Of a DNA stretch of 55,172 nucleotides, positions 52,623 through 55,172 are shown in pieces. The translations under genes and the position numbers were made by a program. Source of the stretch: Aquirhabdus sp. (GTDB taxonomy: Bacteria; Pseudomonadota; Gammaproteobacteria; Pseudomonadales; Moraxellaceae); NCBI GenBank assembly GCA_030149815.1, contig JASLHI010000063.1, positions 1 to 55,172 of the forward strand. Direction: 5' to 3'. A model generated the notes under the pieces. The model saw nothing but the letters and a program-made list of their open reading frames with translations. It was not told the DNA's origin and ran no database searches. Numbering within the stretch: position 1 is the first letter of the stretch; every line of letters begins with the position of its first letter.

Positions 52623-52654
52623 AAAAAAAGCGCATGACATCATGCGCTTTTTTT
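52623..52654 (-). terminator. Terminator of the autotransporter gene
   Basis: GCGCATG (52630-52636) and CATGCGC (52641-52647) with a 4-nt loop are framed by A7 and T7 runs. On the minus strand it begins 13 nt after the adhesin stop. Confidence 0.95.
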
Positions 52655-52666
52655 ATTTATCTTAGA

Positions 52667-55172
52667 TTACCAACCGTAGCCGATACCTGCACCAATTGTT
52701 GCATTACCACCCGATTCAGCTGCACCGATGTTGACGCGAGTATTGTCACCAACACGGAACTTAGCACCAATCGCAATCGCATCCTGACCATTGAAGTGTC
52801 CGACACCTACACCAATGTTCATACGTTGATGCTCATTCAGATCAGGAATCTGCGACAACGCTGTAGCTGACGCAATACCTTGTGATGCAATATCGTTCAA
52901 CTTATTCAATGAACTTTGAACCGCATTCAATTGGCTGACGTTAACCGCATCAGTTGGAGCTGTACCTGCTGCAACGTTCGTGATCTGACGTGGACTATTC
53001 GCTGAACCAACCGATACAGTATTCGGTCTATCTGCAACAGAGTTCGCACCTAGAGCCACAGAGTTACTTGCTGTTGCTTGAGAACCTGCACCCAATGCGA
53101 TTGAACTATCTGCTGTCGCTTGAGCACCAGAACCCAATGCGACTGACTTATTGCCAGAAGCAACTGCGTTTGCTCCTGCTGCAACTGCATTCGTTCCTGT
53201 CGCCGATCCGCCAATCACACCCGTATTTTGAATATTGGTGACTGTGTTAACCACCGTACTCAAACCACTGCTAATCGACGATACCGTTGAGTTGGTACTA
53301 CTCAAACCGCTCGAGATTGAAGACACGACCGAGTTCGTTGTGCTGAGTCCAGTGCTGACCGCTGATATCGACGAACTAGCATGACTTAAGCCACTCGATA
53401 CGCTGCTTAAGTTAGTGCTCACTGCAGACAGAGACACTGTTGCATTACTCAAGCCACTCGATACCGCTGAGATCGCACTTGACGAATTACCAACACTCGA
53501 GCTCAAGGTCGATACCGATGCATTAGTATCACTTAAACCAGACGATACAGAAGACACTGAACTGTTCGTATTGCTTAAGCCGCTGCTGACAGATGAGACA
53601 GAACTATTTGTATTACTCAAGCCTGTCGATACTGCAGATACAGAACTGTTCGTGTTGCTGAGACCTGTAGACACGGCAGACACTGAACTGTTCGTGTTGC
53701 TCAAACCAGTCGATACATCACTCAAACCGCTGCTAATCGAAGAGACACTGCTGTTCGTGTTGCTCAATCCAGTTGAGACATCACTTAAGCCACTGCTGAT
53801 CGAAGAGACACTGCTGTTTGTGTTACTCAAGCCAGTTGAGACATCACTCAAACCGCTGCTAATCGATGACACACTGCTATTTGTGTTGCTCAAGCCAGTC
53901 GAGACATCACTCAAGCCACTGCTGATCGAAGACACACTGCTGTTCGTGTTGCTGAGCCCTGTAGACACTGCAGACACTGAACTGTTCGTGTTGCTCAAGC
54001 CAGTCGATACATCACTTAAGCCACTGCTGATCGAAGAGACACTGCTGTTCGTGTTGCTCAAGCCTGTTGAGACATCACTCAAACCGCTGCTGATCGAAGA
54101 CACACTGCTGTTCGTGTTGCTGAGCCCTGTAGACACTGCAGACACTGAACTGTTCGTGTTGCTCAGGCCAGTTGAGACATCACTCAAGCCACTGCTGATC
54201 GAAGACACACTGCTGTTCGTGTTGCTCAAGCCTGTTGAGATATCACTCAAACCGCTGCTGATCGAAGATACAGTGCTGTTCGTATTGCTCAAGCCAGTCG
54301 ATACATCACTTAAGCCACTGCTGATCGAAGAGACACTGCTGTTCGTGTTGCTCAATCCAGTCGATACATCACTCAAGCCACTGCTGATCGAAGACACACT
54401 GCTATTGGTGTTGCTCAATCCAGTTGAGACATCACTCAAGCCGCTGCTGATCGAAGACACACTGCTATTGGTGTTGCTCAATCCAGTTGAGACATCACTC
54501 AAGCCGCTGCTAATCGAAGAGACACTGCTGTTCGTGTTGCTCAAGCCAGTTGAGACACTGCTCAAGCTTGCAGATACGCTGCTTAAGTTTGTCGATACTG
54601 CAGACACTGAACTGTTGGTGTTACTCAAGCCTGTTGACACTGCTGACACGGTGCTGTTTGTGTTGCTCAAACCAGTTGAGACATCACTCAAGCCACTGCT
54701 GATCGAAGAGACACTGCTATTGGTGTTGCTCAATCCAGTCGATACATCACTTAAGCCACTGCTGATCGAAGAGACACTGCTGTTCGTGTTGCTCAAGCCT
54801 GTCGATACTGCAGACACTGAACTGTTGGTGTTACTCAAGCCTGTCGACACTGCTGACACGGTGCTGTTTGTGTTACTCAAACCAGTTGAGACATCACTCA
54901 AGCCACTGCTGATCGAAGACACACTACTGTTCGTGTTGCTCAATCCAGTCGATACATCACTTAAGCCGCTGCTGATCGAAGACACACTACTGTTCGTGTT
55001 GCTCAATCCAGTCGATACATCACTTAAGCCGCTGCTAATCGAAGAGACACTGCTGTTCGTGTTGCTCAAGCCTGTCGAGACATCACTCAAGCTTGCAGAT
55101 ACGCTGCTTAAGTTTGTCGATACCGCAGAGACACTGCTGTTCGTGTTGCTGAGGCCTGTCGATACTGCAGAC
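52667..55172 (-). CDS. Trimeric autotransporter adhesin (YadA/Ata type), C-terminal part
   Basis: The gene is open to the right edge; the start lies outside. About 835 residues are visible. From the N-side there is a very long low-complexity stalk built of 7-residue blocks (SDVSTGL, SNTNSSV, SSISSGL), then a stretch of YadA-like head repeats (SVALGSGAQA, SIALGAGSQA, SVALGANSVA). A neck follows (NVAAGTAPTDAVNVSQLNAV) and then the C-terminal membrane anchor (GQDAIAIGAKFRVG to GIGYGW, ending in aromatic Trp). It would be exported by Sec and assembled as a trimer in the outer membrane. Serine and threonine dominate the stalk, a plausible glycosylation target. Confidence 0.93.
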   Translation of the reverse strand, partial: SAVSTGLSNTNSSVSAVSTNLSSVSASLSDVSTGLSNTNSSVSSISSGLSDVSTGLSNTNSSVSSISSGLSDVSTGLSNTNSSVSSISSGLSDVSTGLSNTNSTVSAVSTGLSNTNSSVSAVSTGLSNTNSSVSSISSGLSDVSTGLSNTNSSVSSISSGLSDVSTGLSNTNSTVSAVSTGLSNTNSSVSAVSTNLSSVSASLSSVSTGLSNTNSSVSSISSGLSDVSTGLSNTNSSVSSISSGLSDVSTGLSNTNSSVSSISSGLSDVSTGLSNTNSSVSSISSGLSDVSTGLSNTNSTVSSISSGLSDISTGLSNTNSSVSSISSGLSDVSTGLSNTNSSVSAVSTGLSNTNSSVSSISSGLSDVSTGLSNTNSSVSSISSGLSDVSTGLSNTNSSVSAVSTGLSNTNSSVSSISSGLSDVSTGLSNTNSSVSSISSGLSDVSTGLSNTNSSVSSISSGLSDVSTGLSNTNSSVSSISSGLSDVSTGLSNTNSSVSAVSTGLSNTNSSVSAVSTGLSNTNSSVSSVSSGLSNTNSSVSSVSSGLSDTNASVSTLSSSVGNSSSAISAVSSGLSNATVSLSAVSTNLSSVSSGLSHASSSISAVSTGLSTTNSVVSSISSGLSSTNSTVSSISSGLSTVVNTVTNIQNTGVIGGSATGTNAVAAGANAVASGNKSVALGSGAQATADSSIALGAGSQATASNSVALGANSVADRPNTVSVGSANSPRQITNVAAGTAPTDAVNVSQLNAVQSSLNKLNDIASQGIASATALSQIPDLNEHQRMNIGVGVGHFNGQDAIAIGAKFRVGDNTRVNIGAAESGGNATIGAGIGYGW
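53245..55172 (-). repeat. Tandem repeats encoding the adhesin stalk
   Basis: The basic unit is 63 bp (21 residues, three heptads), with an interspersed 42-bp form (two heptads, SAVSTGLSNTNSSV). Copies differ by a few, mostly silent, changes. Hydrophobic residues recur at positions 3 and 7 of each heptad, as in trimeric coiled coils. Such arrays are prone to copy-number change and to assembly collapse. Confidence 0.93.

Noticed and set aside
53245..55172. Regular short repeats that might be a CRISPR array
   Set aside because: The repeats are contiguous, in one reading frame and encode heptads of an adhesin stalk; there are no unique spacers of constant length.

Overview
The window is a chromosomal segment of a gamma-proteobacterium of the Moraxellaceae, Acinetobacter or a close relative. 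Pointers are an Acr1-type fatty acyl-CoA reductase, a secreted lipase with its foldase gene upstream (the Acinetobacter order), the trxB-aat-bpt block, a DUF2789 protein, ompR-envZ and a YadA/Ata-type trimeric autotransporter. Base composition is moderate, with AT-rich patches. No prophage, integrase, insertion sequence, rRNA or CRISPR array was seen.

Layout. 1-4.5 kb: 5' end of pilG, a DUF4124-like exported protein, trxB, the two N-degron transferases aat and bpt, and rimI facing them. 4.6-7 kb: lipase lipA and foldase lifO, separated by a terminator. 7.3-11.1 kb: small proteins and a membrane GAF-GGDEF-EAL protein. 11.1-13.6 kb: an AT-rich pair, an ABC-ATPase/TOPRIM (DUF4435-like) fusion and a membrane protein, a candidate defence module. 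13.9-16 kb: an SDR and an unknown protein divergent from a TetR regulator, with two matching palindromic operators. 16.3-18.8 kb: tRNA-Leu(CAA), queA, tgt. 18.8-22.7 kb: a Met-rich exported protein, arsR-arsC-aqpS with a clear ArsR operator, and hmp-nsrR with a good NsrR site over the hmp promoter. 22.7-24.3 kb: an esterase and a partner of unknown function. 25-28.4 kb: yajC-secD-secF. 28.5-31 kb: DUF2789, an M24 metallopeptidase homologue, htpX. 31.4-34.4 kb: a membrane-bound CheA-like kinase with CheY-like and CheX-like partners. 34.4-37.4 kb: LprI-like protein, exported amidase, ettA. 37.9-41.7 kb: acr1, a small repeat element, tex. 42-44.3 kb: ompR-envZ.

The last 11 kb is the most unusual part. 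A very long, serine-rich trimeric autotransporter (its N-terminus is off the window) is followed on the same strand by three tandem DUF2827-family paralogues and a methyltransferase. Converging on these are two glycosyltransferase-methyltransferase fusion proteins and a free-standing methyltransferase of the same family as the fused domain. I read this as a candidate dedicated glycosylation and methylation locus for the Ser/Thr-rich adhesin stalk. That role is inferred from domain content and gene order and is not demonstrated by the sequence.

Many start codons were moved from the longest open frame to an internal codon with a Shine-Dalgarno sequence. Several genes start with TTG or GTG. Each such choice is explained in its entry.
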